From Glaciecola sp964418575 (lineage in GTDB: Bacteria; Pseudomonadota; Gammaproteobacteria; Enterobacterales; Alteromonadaceae), in NCBI GenBank assembly GCA_964418575.1, contig CAYQMI010000016.1:1-44359 (forward strand): a stretch of 44,359 nucleotides of DNA, read 5' to 3'. A program made the translations under genes and the position numbers. Positions 43,411 through 44,359 of the stretch are shown piece after piece. The notes under the pieces are model-generated. The model was given only the letters and a program-made list of their open reading frames with translations, made no database searches and had not been told where the DNA came from. Position 1 is the stretch's first letter. Each line of letters opens with the position of its first letter.

Positions 43411-43413
43411 TGT

Positions 43414-43890
43414 TTATAGGTCCAACTCAAACAAGGGCAAATACCTGCCTTGAATACTTCCAGATTCGCGCCGGCCTAACGCTTTGCATCCCATTGCTTT
43501 ATAAAATTCTGTAGCGTGTGGGTCTGCTTGTACTAACAGCTTAGTTCCGCCAGCCTCAATCACTGTGTGTTTTGCATGCTCCATTAGTTGCCGCCCAAGC
43601 CCCTTACCTATAAAGCTCGGCTCTACAAACAGTGCGTCAAGTTCCCATATAAAAGAAGAGCTGCGCTCAAGGCAATAGTACGCAGCAAGCTCACCGTTTA
43701 GCTCAGCAAGATTATAAATACGATTTTTGTTTTTGAGACACTGAGCAGTAACTAACAATTCATCACGACATTTATCCATAAATACTTTTGAGTATCCCCA
43801 ATGCGCTTTTGAACGACATGCTAGTTCAGATAAAACTGGTGCATCTTGTTGCGTCGCTCGTCGAATAATAGCTGTGTGCTCACTTTTCAT
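43414..43890 (-). CDS. GNAT family N-acetyltransferase
   Basis: The 158-aa protein has N-terminal IIRRATQQDAPVLSELA, core strand WELDALFVEPSFIGKGLGRQLMEHA with the acetyl-CoA loop (IGKGLG), then LLVQADPHATEFYKAMGC. Its sequence differs considerably from the adjacent GNAT, so the pair looks like neighbours rather than a recent duplication. The start codon overlaps the end of the upstream membrane-protein gene by 11 bp. Confidence 0.85.
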   Translation of the reverse strand: MKSEHTAIIRRATQQDAPVLSELACRSKAHWGYSKVFMDKCRDELLVTAQCLKNKNRIYNLAELNGELAAYYCLERSSSFIWELDALFVEPSFIGKGLGRQLMEHAKHTVIEAGGTKLLVQADPHATEFYKAMGCKALGRRESGSIQGRYLPLFELDL

Positions 43891-44338
43891 GTTTAGACAC
43901 TAAGCCGGAAAGCTTCAAAAATATAAATACAACAACTCCCGCACCCACAGAACAAATAAGCGCAAAAACGGGCACAAATATATATCCGATAGCTGCGGTT
44001 GAGGATGCGTGTTCGTCAGTATAAAGAGGGAGTGTGATATCCCAGTAACCCCAAAATATAACTATGATGGCAACAAGCAAGCTCACCCAAAGTGCACACT
44101 TACCCTTAAAAGAGCTAAGTAAATTAGTAAACGCAGCGCATAAAATCAGTGGCGCAAACGGAATAAAACGAAAAGCACCTGCAAATACCGCACTTTGTGC
44201 CGTAGCAGAAGCAAAAGCTCTGTGCGCAGCTTGGCTTAGCTCCAAACCGCCCACGCTTGCAGCGACTAGAAAATGATTGAAATTTTCATACAAAATGATG
44301 AATGCTATTAAACACGCTAAAATGTAAGCTTTTTTCAT
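43880..44338 (-). CDS. Hypothetical membrane protein
   Basis: Unrecognised 152-aa protein with four hydrophobic helices (about 5-22, 52-72, 83-101 and 118-145) and a short basic tail (LVSKHEK). It is first in a tight run with two GNAT genes. The frame is closed at both ends in the window. No motif suggests a function. Confidence 0.65.
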   Translation of the reverse strand: MKKAYILACLIAFIILYENFNHFLVAASVGGLELSQAAHRAFASATAQSAVFAGAFRFIPFAPLILCAAFTNLLSSFKGKCALWVSLLVAIIVIFWGYWDITLPLYTDEHASSTAAIGYIFVPVFALICSVGAGVVVFIFLKLSGLVSKHEK

Positions 44339-44359
44339 TTAGTCTCCACGCTGCGTGCA

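Noticed and set aside
1..44359. tRNA, rRNA, CRISPR array, prophage or insertion sequence
   Set aside because: None of the characteristic sequences or repeat patterns was seen on reading both strands. A tRNAscan or CRISPR-finder run was not possible here.

Overview
The window looks like part of the chromosome of a marine gammaproteobacterium, most likely in the Alteromonadales. Three things point there: the housekeeping gene order, a σ28-type chemoreceptor promoter, and a Gram-negative dedicated sortase system, which is mostly known from marine Proteobacteria. One run of exactly 100 N (20984-21083) inside lptD shows that this is a scaffolded draft assembly. No rRNA, tRNA, insertion sequence, prophage or CRISPR array was seen.

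Layout, left to right. (1) 158-8103, all minus strand: a conserved run transcribed recJ > recO > pdxJ > acpS > rlmD > relA > short mazG, covering recombination repair, vitamin B6, ACP activation, 23S rRNA methylation and the stringent response. (2) 8355-10630: a DUF2177 membrane protein and a membrane-anchored FMN-binding glutamate-synthase-like protein, convergent around a small REP-like palindromic repeat pair. (3) 10736-17642: a complete proteobacterial dedicated sortase locus. It holds the histidine kinase PdsS and response regulator PdsR (minus strand), divergent from the OmpA-like PdsO, a VIT/VWA surface protein with a C-terminal LPQTS sorting signal, and a class GN sortase (plus strand). 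(4) 17668-20347, minus: djlA > xerD > dsbC. (5) 20571-26928, plus: the classic lptD-surA-pdxA-rsmA-apaG-apaH envelope and maintenance cluster, followed by a methyl-accepting chemotaxis protein with its own σ28-like promoter. (6) 29098-33735, minus: acnB, then a DUF192 protein and lysC. (7) 33950-44338: accessory metabolism and transport, namely a PQQ-type sugar dehydrogenase, FadD-like acyl-CoA ligase, SRPBCC protein, AEC permease, a secreted M17 leucyl aminopeptidase, a VOC protein, ChrA, two GNAT acetyltransferases and small membrane proteins.

The most interesting part is the sortase locus. Relative to the familiar xerD-dsbC-recJ order it sits exactly between dsbC and recJ, like a cassette inserted in a conserved operon. 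The sortase, its single substrate, an outer-membrane/peptidoglycan-binding partner and a private two-component system are all present and look intact. The periplasmic part of the sensor kinase resembles a family 9 carbohydrate-binding (CBM9-like) fold, which suggests a glycan-type signal. The divergent control region carries a 9-bp motif three times at an exact 54-bp period, a candidate binding array for PdsR. The families are known from comparative genomics; the proposed signal and operator architecture are inferences from this sequence.
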